A stretch of 64,000 bases of DNA from Oryzisolibacter sp. LB2S (lineage in GTDB: Bacteria; Pseudomonadota; Gammaproteobacteria; Burkholderiales; Burkholderiaceae_C): the NCBI RefSeq assembly GCF_040732315.1, contig NZ_CP160388.1:842501-906500 (forward strand), read 5' to 3'. Shown here piece after piece: positions 56,515 through 64,000 of the stretch. The stretch's first letter is position 1. The number at the start of each line of letters is the position of its first letter. The translations under genes and the position numbers were made by a program. The notes under the pieces were generated by a model. It was given only the letters and a program-made list of their open reading frames with translations, searched no databases and had not been told where the DNA came from.

Positions 56515-57625
56515 GGCGGTCTCAACTCCGAAGTGCAACACCACTGGTTGATATTCAATGAATGGTAGCTGCGTTTTTCTCGTTGATGGCGGCCATGAAT
56601 TTCTGGAACGCCTGATAGGGCGAGTCCCAGCCCAGCGTCTGCCTGGGCCGGTTGTTCATCAAGTCGGCCATGGAGTCCAGCGCATCCTGGTCATGCACGC
56701 TCAAGTCTGTGCCCTTGGGCAGCATCTGGCGCAGCAAGCCATTGGTGTTTTCGCAGCTGCCCTTCTGCCAAGGGCTGTGCGGATCGCAGAAGTACACGCG
56801 CATGCCCGTGGCCGCCGCGAGCTCCTTGTGCCGCGCCATCTCCTTGCCTTGGTCGTAGGTGAGCGTCTGGCGCATGGGCTCGGCGATCTGGCGCAGCTTG
56901 TTGGTAAACGCGGCAAGCGCACTCTCGGCCGAAGCGTCGGGCATCTTGCACAGCAGTACCAGGCGGGTCGAACGCTCCACCAACACGCCCACAGCAGACT
57001 TGTTACCCGCTCCCTTGATCAGGTCGCCCTCCCAGTGGCCCGGCATCACGCGGTCATTGACCTCGGGCGGGCGCACATGGATAGAGACCATGTCGGGAAT
57101 CTGCCCGCGCCTGTCCTGGCCCGCCGACCGGGGGCGGCGCGTACTCTTGCCCTGGCGCAAGAGCGAGATGAGCTGGCGACGCAACTCCCCTCGCGGGTAG
57201 GCATAGATGGCGGTGTAGATGCTCTCGTGGCTGGCGTGCATGGCCGAATCGTTGGGGTACATGCGCTTGAGTGTGCGGGCAATTTGCTGAGGCGACCACA
57301 ACCAGCTGAGCATGGTGCTCACCAGGTACCACAGACAACCATCGCCATGCAGTTTGGGCAAGGGGCGGGAGTCAATGCGTCGCTGCGTGCACAGGCGTTG
57401 GGCCACTGCGCTGGCGTAGCTGCCTTCGCAGGCATTGCGCCGCAGCTCGCGGCTGATGGTGCTGGGGCTGCGCCCTTGCAGCTTGCCAATGGCCCTGAGG
57501 CTCCAGCCCTGCTGGTGCAGCGAGGCCAGCGTCATTCTCTCTTCAGGCTGCAAGTGCGTGTATGTCGATCCCATTTGCGTACATTACCCCGGGTGCGGGT
57601 GTTGCACTTCGGAGTTGAGACCGCC
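56515..57625. mobile_element. IS30-family insertion sequence, 1111 bp
   Basis: Perfect 28-bp terminal inverted repeats begin GGCGGTCTCAACTCCGAAGT at each end (left 56515-56542, right 57598-57625). A 3-bp target duplication GCG lies at 56512-56514 and 57626-57628. One intact transposase gene is present. The element interrupts the 3' end of the membrane protein gene that starts at 58342. Confidence 0.95.
56555..57574 (-). CDS. IS30-family transposase
   Basis: Intact 339-aa DDE transposase: N-terminal helix-turn-helix (WSLRAIGKLQGRSPSTISRE), then HWEGDLIKGAGNKSAVGVLVE (first Asp), LTYDQGKEMARHKE (second Asp) and DPHSPWQKGSCENTNGLLRQ (catalytic Glu), and a normal C-terminus. Length and domain order match active family members, so the element is probably mobile. 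Confidence 0.95.
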   Translation of the reverse strand: MGSTYTHLQPEERMTLASLHQQGWSLRAIGKLQGRSPSTISRELRRNACEGSYASAVAQRLCTQRRIDSRPLPKLHGDGCLWYLVSTMLSWLWSPQQIARTLKRMYPNDSAMHASHESIYTAIYAYPRGELRRQLISLLRQGKSTRRPRSAGQDRRGQIPDMVSIHVRPPEVNDRVMPGHWEGDLIKGAGNKSAVGVLVERSTRLVLLCKMPDASAESALAAFTNKLRQIAEPMRQTLTYDQGKEMARHKELAAATGMRVYFCDPHSPWQKGSCENTNGLLRQMLPKGTDLSVHDQDALDSMADLMNNRPRQTLGWDSPYQAFQKFMAAINEKNAATIH

Positions 57626-58342
57626 GCGTTCTGCATAGACGAAGCCCATTCGCCTGACAGAATCCTGATCGAAATACAGCAGCCAAGCGGCAAGCAGCGC
57701 TAGGGAAATGAGTAGTGTCAAGCCGGCTGCGAGCCCTGGATCAGCAAAACTCATTGGGTTGAAGTGAGGCGGTGCTACCCGTAGGACCTTCGCGATCAAA
57801 AGTCCGTAAAGGATGCCCACGAGACACGACGCGACACCGACGGGCTTCATCGCCAACATGTTGCGATGGAATCCATACGCGATGTTCTCCTTCAGCAAGA
57901 GCTGCTTGTTCGAGCGCGTGAGTTCGCGAAGTCGTTTGGTTGCCCCTATGTACGTGTCGTCTGCCTGTTCAGGGGCTGCCAACTCTTCTTCCGCTGTTGG
58001 CATCGCGATGCCAAGTTTGGCAGTGATCGCCGTGTGGTAGCGCTGCTTGCTGACACCATCGAGAAACCTGTCGCGGTGGCGCAGTGCAATGGTGGTGGGC
58101 ATGCCCCCCCACTTGGCAACTAAGGTTTCTTCGAGTTTCTTACCGCGGCCACGGGCAACGCTCGCAAGCGCATAAATGGCCCCACAGCCACCAAGCAGGC
58201 CAATCACACTCGTAAGCACAGGATGCTTGGCTCCGTAGACGCACAACAACGGAACCAGTACCGGCAAGGCCACAAGAAGCCCAGGAACAACCCGCGCCTT
58301 GCGCTCATAAGGGTCCTTGACCAGTTCAAAAATTGTTGTCAT
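57584..58342 (-). pseudogene. Four-helix membrane protein, 3' end replaced by IS30
   Basis: Family not recognised. The frame codes for two N-terminal helices (VVPGLLVALPVLVPLLCVYG, VLTSVIGLLGGCGAIYALAS), a soluble middle of about 100 residues (FLDGVSKQRYHTAITAKLGI and a Thr/Arg-rich part), and two C-terminal helices (GVASCLVGILYGLLIAKVL, AGLTLLISLALLAAWLLYF). It reads 239 codons to Arg, then 13 foreign codons from the IS end. Removing IS30 and one GCG restores the frame through LFECLPSLSSSAPRKKAQKT and AID to a stop at 56440, giving 262 aa. It is the second gene after the WYL regulator (6-bp gap), so it may be a membrane effector of the defence locus. Confidence 0.8.
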
Positions 58343-58348
58343 ACGGAG

Positions 58349-59251
58349 TCAAGCCTGTGCCGTAAGGGCATCGATGTAGGGTTGAATATCGTCACGATTT
58401 TTCAGCGCGATCTGTTGTGCGAGCGGATCTGGTGCTTCCTTGGTGTGCAAGCCCAAACGTCTTAGTGTGTAGTAAAGGAATGCTTGACGGCATGGAAGCT
58501 TGACCTGCCCGTCTTCCATGCCGTAGTCCAACTCCAACACTCGTTTCTTGGCCGCCGGTAAGTCGGGGTGTGGCGCAAGGATCAGTGTCAGCACAGTATG
58601 CCAATGCGTATCCTGACTGAAGTCCACTTGGCTCGGCTCTATACCATCGATGCGAAGGATTCGAGCGAGGACGAAATCGCTGAAACGCTGGCGCTTGTGG
58701 CAAAACGCGCGCACGTGCCAACGAAAGCCATCGTAGCCAAGAGCGTGTGGCGACAACAGGCGAATTGACTCGTTCAAGGACGTCATGGACTGGTAACTGA
58801 CTCGAATAGCTTCCTGCTGCCGTATTGCACGAACCACCAATTCGACAGTCTGCTCGTCGATGGTGCGCCAGGGGGAAGGAGCCCAATCTGTCTCCGGCGC
58901 GGAGCCGATAAAGCTGGCAGTTGACTCAACCACCCCCATCTTGGTTGCCAACAGTTCTGCCAGATAACGTTGTGCAGAGCTTCGCTGGTAAAGCGGACGA
59001 AAACTCGGCGCTGCCGTGTAGGTCTTGGAGCTGCGGTCGTATGTCAGATTGTTCGGTGCCAGTTCTGTGTACTTGGCAATGTCAAGTGACGCTTGAGGCA
59101 CTGATATGCCGAAGTGCTCAGTGAGATCCATTCGATTGATGCGCCGCTCCCAGCGCAACCGAAAATCGATGAACTGAAGTCTGCTCTCCAGCCCCCAGCT
59201 CAGCCCCTTGGGCTCAACAGGTTCGGCAGTAGCAACGGGGGGCTCTTGCAT
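58349..59251 (-). CDS. WYL-domain regulator of the CapW/BrxR type
   Basis: Likely repressor of the adjacent defence-type operon, 300 aa. It has an N-terminal winged helix (ESRLQFIDFRLRWERRINRM and LTEHFGISVPQASLDIAKYT), a WYL domain in the middle (IRVSYQSMTSLNESIRLLSP, GFRWHVRAFCHKRQRFSDFV) and a C-terminal WCX-like extension. The wording of the N-terminus closely follows the CapW/BrxR family that controls CBASS, BREX and related systems. An AGGTG 6 bp upstream favours the ATG at 59251 over the GTG at 59260. It is divergent from the metallo-beta-lactamase gene. Confidence 0.85.
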   Translation of the reverse strand: MQEPPVATAEPVEPKGLSWGLESRLQFIDFRLRWERRINRMDLTEHFGISVPQASLDIAKYTELAPNNLTYDRSSKTYTAAPSFRPLYQRSSAQRYLAELLATKMGVVESTASFIGSAPETDWAPSPWRTIDEQTVELVVRAIRQQEAIRVSYQSMTSLNESIRLLSPHALGYDGFRWHVRAFCHKRQRFSDFVLARILRIDGIEPSQVDFSQDTHWHTVLTLILAPHPDLPAAKKRVLELDYGMEDGQVKLPCRQAFLYYTLRRLGLHTKEAPDPLAQQIALKNRDDIQPYIDALTAQA

Positions 59252-59266
59252 CAGTAGCACCTAAAA

Positions 59267-59329
59267 AGTAGACGGATCGAAAAAATAGTCGTACATTAAC
59301 TATACGCGATCACTCCTCAGTCGTCTACT
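59267..59329. promoter_or_regulatory. Divergent control region with inverted repeat AGTAGACG/CGTCTACT
   Basis: Perfect 8-bp arms at 59267-59274 and 59322-59329 lie between the divergent WYL regulator and the operon start, with an AT-rich stretch (AAAAAATAGTCG, ACATTAACTATACG) between them. This is a good candidate for the regulator's binding sites controlling both directions. Only about 90 bp separate the two start codons. Confidence 0.55.
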
Positions 59330-59341
59330 CGGAGACCCCAA

Positions 59342-60535
59342 GTGCCCACCACCATCACCTTTTTCCCCGTTGACAACGGGGACATGACCCTCATCAAGTT
59401 CGGTGATCTTGATGCCACCACCCTGCTGATCGACGTAAACATCCGACAAGATGCCGACGATCCAGAGGGGGAGGCGCGTGATGTCGCCAAGGACCTGCGT
59501 GATCGACTGAAGAAGGATGAAAACGGCAGACCATATGTTGATGCTTTCCTGCTGAGCCACCCCGACGACGACCACTGCCGAGGGCTGACTCGTCACTTCT
59601 ACTTGGGCGAGTTGGATAAGTACCCGGACGACAAGAAGGACGACAAGGACAAGAAGATCGTCATTCGCGAGATGTGGTCGTCTCCCATTGTGTTTCGCCG
59701 TGCGAGCAAGACCCTCACCTTGTGTGATGACGCGAAGGCGTGGGCTACCGAGGCGCGCCGACGTGTTCAGTTGAATCGAGACAAAAACTTCACCGTTGGG
59801 TCCGGTGATCGCATCCAGATCATGGGGGAGGACATCAATGGAAAGACCGATGACCTCACCTCCATCGTGCGGAAGGTCGATACGCGCTTCTCTACGATCA
59901 ACGGCAAGAGTTCTGCATTCTTCTCTGCGTTTCTTCTTGCACCTTTGGAGGCCAAGGACGATGAGGAAGAGGAAGAGTGCCTGGTCAAAAATCAGTCCAG
60001 TGTGATCTTGAACTTCACATTAGCTGCCGATGCAGCGACACCAGATGGCGCGAAGTTTCTTACTGGCGGGGATGCTGAAGTATTCATCTGGAACCGCCAA
60101 TGGCAGCGCCATGAGGCCGAGACTGAGGTGCTGGAGTACGACATCATGCAGACGCCTCATCATTGCTCTTGGCACTCTTTGTCCTATGACAGTTGGTCGA
60201 AGTGCGGAGAAAAAGCAAAACTGGATGCAGATGCAAGAAAGGCGCTCTCACAGACCCGTGACGGCGCCGTCATCGTCGCAAGTTGCAAGCCCATCAAAGA
60301 TGATGACAGCGATCCGCCCTGCATCCGTGCAAAGCGTGAATATGTAGAAATCGTGGAGGAAGCAAAAGGTGAGTTCTACTGCACGGGCGAGTACCCGAGC
60401 GAGAAATCTGTGGAGCCCCTCGTTTTCACCGTCACTTCCCAAGGTGTGCAGCCCCCCTCGAAGAAGGAAGCTGGATCGAAGGCCGCCGCCGTGATCACCT
60501 CCGCGCGAACTCCCATGCCGCACGGGGCATCATGA
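59342..60535 (+). CDS. Metallo-beta-lactamase-fold protein (first of the operon)
   Basis: A 397-aa MBL-fold hydrolase of the ComEC-type group. Metal-binding HPDDDH at residues 73-78, a further Asp in FLTGGDAEVF (Asp244) and TPHHCSWHS (His273, His274). Two acidic/lysine-rich insertions (PDDKKDDKDKK; AKDDEEEEE) are unusual. The protein lacks transmembrane segments, unlike ComEC. The tail after residue 370 looks disordered and ends PMPHGAS. The start is a GTG at 59342. The stop overlaps the next start (ATGA). Substrate unknown: nucleic acid, nucleotide or a conjugate are all possible. Confidence 0.85.
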   Translation: MPTTITFFPVDNGDMTLIKFGDLDATTLLIDVNIRQDADDPEGEARDVAKDLRDRLKKDENGRPYVDAFLLSHPDDDHCRGLTRHFYLGELDKYPDDKKDDKDKKIVIREMWSSPIVFRRASKTLTLCDDAKAWATEARRRVQLNRDKNFTVGSGDRIQIMGEDINGKTDDLTSIVRKVDTRFSTINGKSSAFFSAFLLAPLEAKDDEEEEECLVKNQSSVILNFTLAADAATPDGAKFLTGGDAEVFIWNRQWQRHEAETEVLEYDIMQTPHHCSWHSLSYDSWSKCGEKAKLDADARKALSQTRDGAVIVASCKPIKDDDSDPPCIRAKREYVEIVEEAKGEFYCTGEYPSEKSVEPLVFTVTSQGVQPPSKKEAGSKAAAVITSARTPMPHGAS

Positions 60536-62787
60536 CGGACGCTATCGCAGACGCACTGCATCAACTTCAGCGACATCGGGGCTTGACCCGCGTTGGCGAA
60601 CCAAAGGTAATCGGTGCATCGACGCAGATAGAGGTCGATGTTGCCGTGCAACTGCCAAACAGGTCTCGGCGTAGCGGCGTCTCCGAAACCGGGGTGCGTG
60701 CCGTCGAGACATGCGTGCTGGTATTGGGCAGTGACTGGCCCCTATCCGCGCCCAAGCCCTTCTTGCGTGCGGACTTCCCACTCAACTTGCCACACATAAA
60801 CCCCCATCGCGAAGGCGAGTTGGTTTCGCCATGCCTGTTCGAAGGATCTTTGAACGAACTGCTGCATCGGTTTGGTCTCGACGCCATTGTCGATCAGTTG
60901 GTTGATTGGCTGCACAAGGCTGCTGCCGGAACGTTGTTGGACCTGGAGCAAGGGTGGGAACCGACGCGGCGAGACAGTTGTCCTTCGACCGTTGTCTTCA
61001 GTGCCGAAAAGGTCGCGGCCGCCGCCCCCGTTGACGGCGCGGTTTTGGTGGTTTCCGCGGGCTACGTGACGATTGATGGCGGGCTATACGCCATCATCGA
61101 TGACGAGCTGAGCGCACAAGTCGATCCTGTGTTTTCCCAAGGCGTTCACAACGACAAGTTGGGAAAGTGGGGGAATGGCCATACCGCGACCTTCATTGCG
61201 CGGGGACCAATCACCGATGGCCACCCGTATGTAGTCGAACGCTATCAACCGGAGACGGTTGTCGATCTCACGACACTGCTAGATCGAGCAGCGGAGCTTG
61301 GTATCGATCGTGACGCTTTAGCCCAAAGCTTGGAGGGTTATTACGGGCGCTCGATTCTGGATATGCAACAAGACTCGCGTGGTTGGGTTCACGGTTTGTA
61401 CGCGATTGTGATTCTGACTGTACAAAGACCAGCGCCGCTTGTTGGATCACCAGGCCGGAGTGTCGAGGTATTGCCCTATGTGGTGCGCTATGAACTCAAC
61501 GCTCAATCGCTCCTAGAGCGAAATGCCACGGTTCACCCCGCCTTTCACGCGCATGCGTTGTCTCCCGAACTGCTGGCAAGGACATCCGGTATCCCGTCAG
61601 CAGCCACATCGCAGCCGCTGGTCATCCTCGGCTGCGGTAGTGTGGGATCAAAAATCGCGATGCACCTCGGGCGGGCTGGTTTCGGCTCAATGACTTTCGT
61701 TGACAACGAATCCATGTCACCTCACAACGCAGCTCGGCATGCACTCATTGAGCGAGCATCGGTGCTGGTCCCACCCCGGAAGTCGGCGCTGATGAAGACG
61801 GTCTTTGAGGAACTGTCGCATCTTCAATCGCGCGCGTTCGACGCTGATGCTGTGACTCTCTTGGTCGATCCGGAACGATTCGCCACAACTGTTCCGCAGG
61901 ATGCTGCCCTTATCGTGGACACGACGGCTTCACTTCAAGTGCTGGCCGCAGAAACGCAATCAAAAGCATTGGACCAATCCCCAGCTCGACTGACACGGGT
62001 AGTGATGTATGGCCAGGGGCGTTGTGTCGCGGTTTTGCTTGAAGGGCCAAGTCGCGCTGGTCGGGTTGATGACCTCACGGCATTCTTGTTCGAGTGCTGC
62101 CGGTTTGTGCCAGAACTTCGTGCGTCGATTGCCGGTGATACGTCTGAGCCGACGCGCATTTTTGTAGGGGACAACTGCCGCTCACTGACCATGCCAATGT
62201 CAGATGCCGTTGTTTCGCGGTCTGCATCACTGGCTGGAGTGCAACTGGAACGCTGGCTCGTTGATGGGCTTCCGGAGGAAGCGACGCTTTGTGCTGGTAT
62301 CTCGGACGCCGAAGGCCTTGGCATGGCATGGAGCCGCGCCAGTCTTGGCCCGACCACTGTGCTCGATGTAGTGGACGATGGCGGCTGGAGCATTCGGATT
62401 CTGCACCCTGTGGCGCACGCGATCGATGCTGATGCGCTGCACTGGGGTGCGGTGGAAACAGGAGGCGCCTTGGTTGGCCGTATCTCGTTTGAAAATCGAA
62501 CCATCACCATTGCGGGCCTTGTTGAGGCACCGTCTGACAGCGTTCGCGAGGCCGCTCGTTTTGTCCTTGGAACCAGTGGGCTTGTCCAAAGTTTGCGCGC
62601 TGCAAACGCGGCCTCTTTAGGGTATCTCGCTTTCATTGGCACCTGGCACAGCCACCCGAAAGGCGGGGCTCATTCGGGGATAGACCGAAATACATTGCGC
62701 AGCATCGCAGAGGATGCCGGTGGCCTTCCCGCCGTGTCGTTGGTATGGACTCCGACAGGACTCACGTGCGCGGTTGACCGCTGGTAA
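60532..62787 (+). CDS. E2-E1-JAB fusion protein (ubiquitin-like conjugation enzyme)
   Basis: A 751-aa enzyme combining all key activities of a ubiquitin-like pathway. Residues 1-140: E2-like fold with likely catalytic Cys101 (VSPCLFEG). Residues about 355-570: E1/ThiF adenylation domain with VILGCGSVGSKIAMHLG (Rossmann loop at 367), Asp391, Asn399/Arg402 (VDNESMSPHNAARH) and a candidate Cys549 (VGDNCRSLTMP). Residues 630-751: JAB/JAMM metalloprotease with Glu642 (VETGGALVG) and HSHPKGGAHSGID (His706, His708, Ser715, Asp718). Residues 150-340 form an unassigned linker domain. The start overlaps the MBL stop. Similar E1/E2/JAB sets act in CBASS type II and Bil-type antiviral systems. Confidence 0.9.
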   Translation: MTDAIADALHQLQRHRGLTRVGEPKVIGASTQIEVDVAVQLPNRSRRSGVSETGVRAVETCVLVLGSDWPLSAPKPFLRADFPLNLPHINPHREGELVSPCLFEGSLNELLHRFGLDAIVDQLVDWLHKAAAGTLLDLEQGWEPTRRDSCPSTVVFSAEKVAAAAPVDGAVLVVSAGYVTIDGGLYAIIDDELSAQVDPVFSQGVHNDKLGKWGNGHTATFIARGPITDGHPYVVERYQPETVVDLTTLLDRAAELGIDRDALAQSLEGYYGRSILDMQQDSRGWVHGLYAIVILTVQRPAPLVGSPGRSVEVLPYVVRYELNAQSLLERNATVHPAFHAHALSPELLARTSGIPSAATSQPLVILGCGSVGSKIAMHLGRAGFGSMTFVDNESMSPHNAARHALIERASVLVPPRKSALMKTVFEELSHLQSRAFDADAVTLLVDPERFATTVPQDAALIVDTTASLQVLAAETQSKALDQSPARLTRVVMYGQGRCVAVLLEGPSRAGRVDDLTAFLFECCRFVPELRASIAGDTSEPTRIFVGDNCRSLTMPMSDAVVSRSASLAGVQLERWLVDGLPEEATLCAGISDAEGLGMAWSRASLGPTTVLDVVDDGGWSIRILHPVAHAIDADALHWGAVETGGALVGRISFENRTITIAGLVEAPSDSVREAARFVLGTSGLVQSLRAANAASLGYLAFIGTWHSHPKGGAHSGIDRNTLRSIAEDAGGLPAVSLVWTPTGLTCAVDRW

Positions 62788-62833
62788 GAACAAAGTCGCC
62801 GGCACTTTTTTTGGCAGGAAACGAGGGGGATTT

Positions 62834-63904
62834 ATGGCTGACTACTTCGAGATTGATTTTTTAGGCGTCGAAACAGCGAAAAGTGGGGATGCGATCACGC
62901 TACGCTATTCGGTGGATGGCACTGAGGGCGTGCACGTCGTTGACGGTGGATATCTGGATACGGGAGATCAGATCGTCGAGCACCTGAAAACCTATTACGG
63001 AACAACTGTCATCGACCATGTGATCCTCACGCACCCTGACCGCGACCACGCCAATGGGCTGCGGAAGGTCTTGGAGCAATGCACAGTCAAGAATCTCTGG
63101 ATCAACAGACCATGGATATACGCAGATCAACTGATTGATCGCTTCGAGAACTATGAGTCAGTTGAAGCCCTGAGAAGGAAGTTGCGATCCATCTACGATG
63201 CTTCGGCAGCTCTTGAGGATATTGCGCTGGAGAAGGGAGTTTCTATCCATGCCCCTCTTCAGGGGCAAAGCATTGGCCCATTCATGGTAATGGCACCAAC
63301 TTTGGGCCGCTATCTTGACCTGATCGCAGATTCATCGAAGACACCGGAAGCTGTTGAGGAAAGCGCTAGGGATAGTGCGCTGAGCAGCCTATTCCGGGTA
63401 GTAAAGGCCGCGACGGCCTATATCAAGTCCCTGTGGGGCGAGGAGTATTTTCCACCTGCTCCCACCAGTAGGGAGAATGAAATGAGTGTGGTGCAGTCGG
63501 CTGTGCTGAACGGCCATCGCATTATGCTTACTGGTGATGCCGGACGAGAAGCGTTGCAGGAAGTGATCGACTATGCCCCCTTTGCGGGACTGACGTTGCC
63601 CGGAATTCGATACTTCCAAGTGCCTCACCACGGAGGTCGGCACAACGTCTCGACGGAAATTCTGGATCAATTGCTGGGGCCACGCTTGGACGCGATGCCT
63701 GACAATCACCACTGGAATGCCATATGCAGCTCCGCCAAAGCGGACGAGGATCACCCGCGGAAGTCGGTGATTCGCGCTGTATTGCACCGGGGCGGGCACT
63801 GGGCGGCAACTGAAAGCAAGAACATCCGCATCGGCGCGGGCATCACCCGTGATGGCTGGGTGCCGATTCCTCAGGCGCCATATCCCGAAGATCAAGAGAA
63901 CTGA
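62834..63904 (+). CDS. Metallo-beta-lactamase-fold protein (second of the operon)
   Basis: A second, clearly different MBL-fold protein, 356 aa: HPDRDH at residues 67-72, LTGDAGREAL (Asp235) and VPHHGGRHNVS (His265, His266). It resembles the soluble MBL part of ComEC/Rec2 proteins. The ATG at 62834 has GAGGGGG 7 bp upstream; 46 bp separate it from the fusion gene, so it is still in the operon. A longer open frame upstream overlaps the fusion gene and is not used. Its C-terminus (PQAPYPEDQEN) carries no glycine for conjugation. Confidence 0.87.
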   Translation: MADYFEIDFLGVETAKSGDAITLRYSVDGTEGVHVVDGGYLDTGDQIVEHLKTYYGTTVIDHVILTHPDRDHANGLRKVLEQCTVKNLWINRPWIYADQLIDRFENYESVEALRRKLRSIYDASAALEDIALEKGVSIHAPLQGQSIGPFMVMAPTLGRYLDLIADSSKTPEAVEESARDSALSSLFRVVKAATAYIKSLWGEEYFPPAPTSRENEMSVVQSAVLNGHRIMLTGDAGREALQEVIDYAPFAGLTLPGIRYFQVPHHGGRHNVSTEILDQLLGPRLDAMPDNHHWNAICSSAKADEDHPRKSVIRAVLHRGGHWAATESKNIRIGAGITRDGWVPIPQAPYPEDQEN

Positions 63905-64000
63905 CTTCGACAGAAGGTCAGCACCATTTTGATTTTCTGCTGACTACATTGTTTGCGTCTCGGCGTGCCGCCGTCGGGTTCGCGGGCTGCGCCCCGCGCT
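63905..64000. other. Non-coding end of window
   Basis: After the last stop codon there is a weak hairpin-like sequence (GACTTCGACAGAAGGTC) and AT-rich DNA, then a GC-rich run at the edge. No gene is visible; whether the operon continues cannot be seen. Confidence 0.5.

Noticed and set aside
57584..63904. Type II CBASS locus
   Set aside because: No CD-NTase gene is visible and the E1/E2/JAB domains are in one protein, so calling it CBASS would go beyond the evidence.

Overview
The window looks like a chromosomal segment of a betaproteobacterium of the family Comamonadaceae (Acidovorax/Alicycliphilus-like). This is inferred from the very GC-rich codon use, the nuo operon followed by a DUF2818 gene, several Bug/TctC-type binding proteins, and many copies of a short interspersed palindromic repeat of a kind I associate with this family. 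The species cannot be fixed from the sequence alone.

Layout. 1-9850 is the end of a respiratory complex I operon (nuoG to nuoN), followed by DUF2818 and DUF1178 genes and a divergent pair (small unknown protein / lone ABC ATPase). 11770-17660 holds gdhA, a glycerophosphodiesterase lipoprotein, mutL, a glycine-zipper lipoprotein and a DedA protein. 17850-25562 is a purine-catabolism operon on the minus strand (xdhA, xdhB, LysR regulator, NCS2 purine permease, guanine deaminase) with dyad sites upstream. 25808-33250 holds a cupin, the tsaE-amiC pair, queG, an AEC transporter, xerD and two orphan TctC-type binding proteins. 33262-36750 has two tandem HDOD proteins with degenerate EAL domains and a DUF455 protein. 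36791-41526 holds a gamma-carbonic anhydrase, hslO and a four-gene polar amino acid ABC transporter. 41597-45805 is ftsB-eno-kdsA-pyrG. 45906-50498 holds coaBC, dut, an SlyD-like isomerase and a RoxA-like oxygenase. An alanine-rich lipoprotein with a strong terminator closes the core region at about 51.1 kb.

From 51276 the content changes to a genomic island with lower and more uneven GC and many unknown genes. It starts with a tyrosine integrase and continues with a gene broken by an 818-bp IS5-like element (CTAG duplication), a RelE/HigB-type toxin with its HTH antitoxin, a TIGR02391-like protein, a CoiA-like nuclease candidate, and an 1111-bp IS30 element (28-bp perfect ends, GCG duplication) that cuts off the end of a four-helix membrane protein.

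The most interesting part is 57584-63904. A CapW/BrxR-like WYL regulator and the membrane protein face away from an operon of three genes: a metallo-beta-lactamase-fold protein, a 751-aa fusion of E2-like, E1-like (ThiF) and JAB/JAMM peptidase domains, and a second metallo-beta-lactamase-fold protein. This looks like a self-contained ubiquitin-like conjugation/deconjugation module under a defence-type regulator, probably an anti-phage system. No ubiquitin-like modifier or CD-NTase is present in the window, so the conjugated protein is unknown. The window ends 96 bp after the last gene, so the system may continue beyond it.
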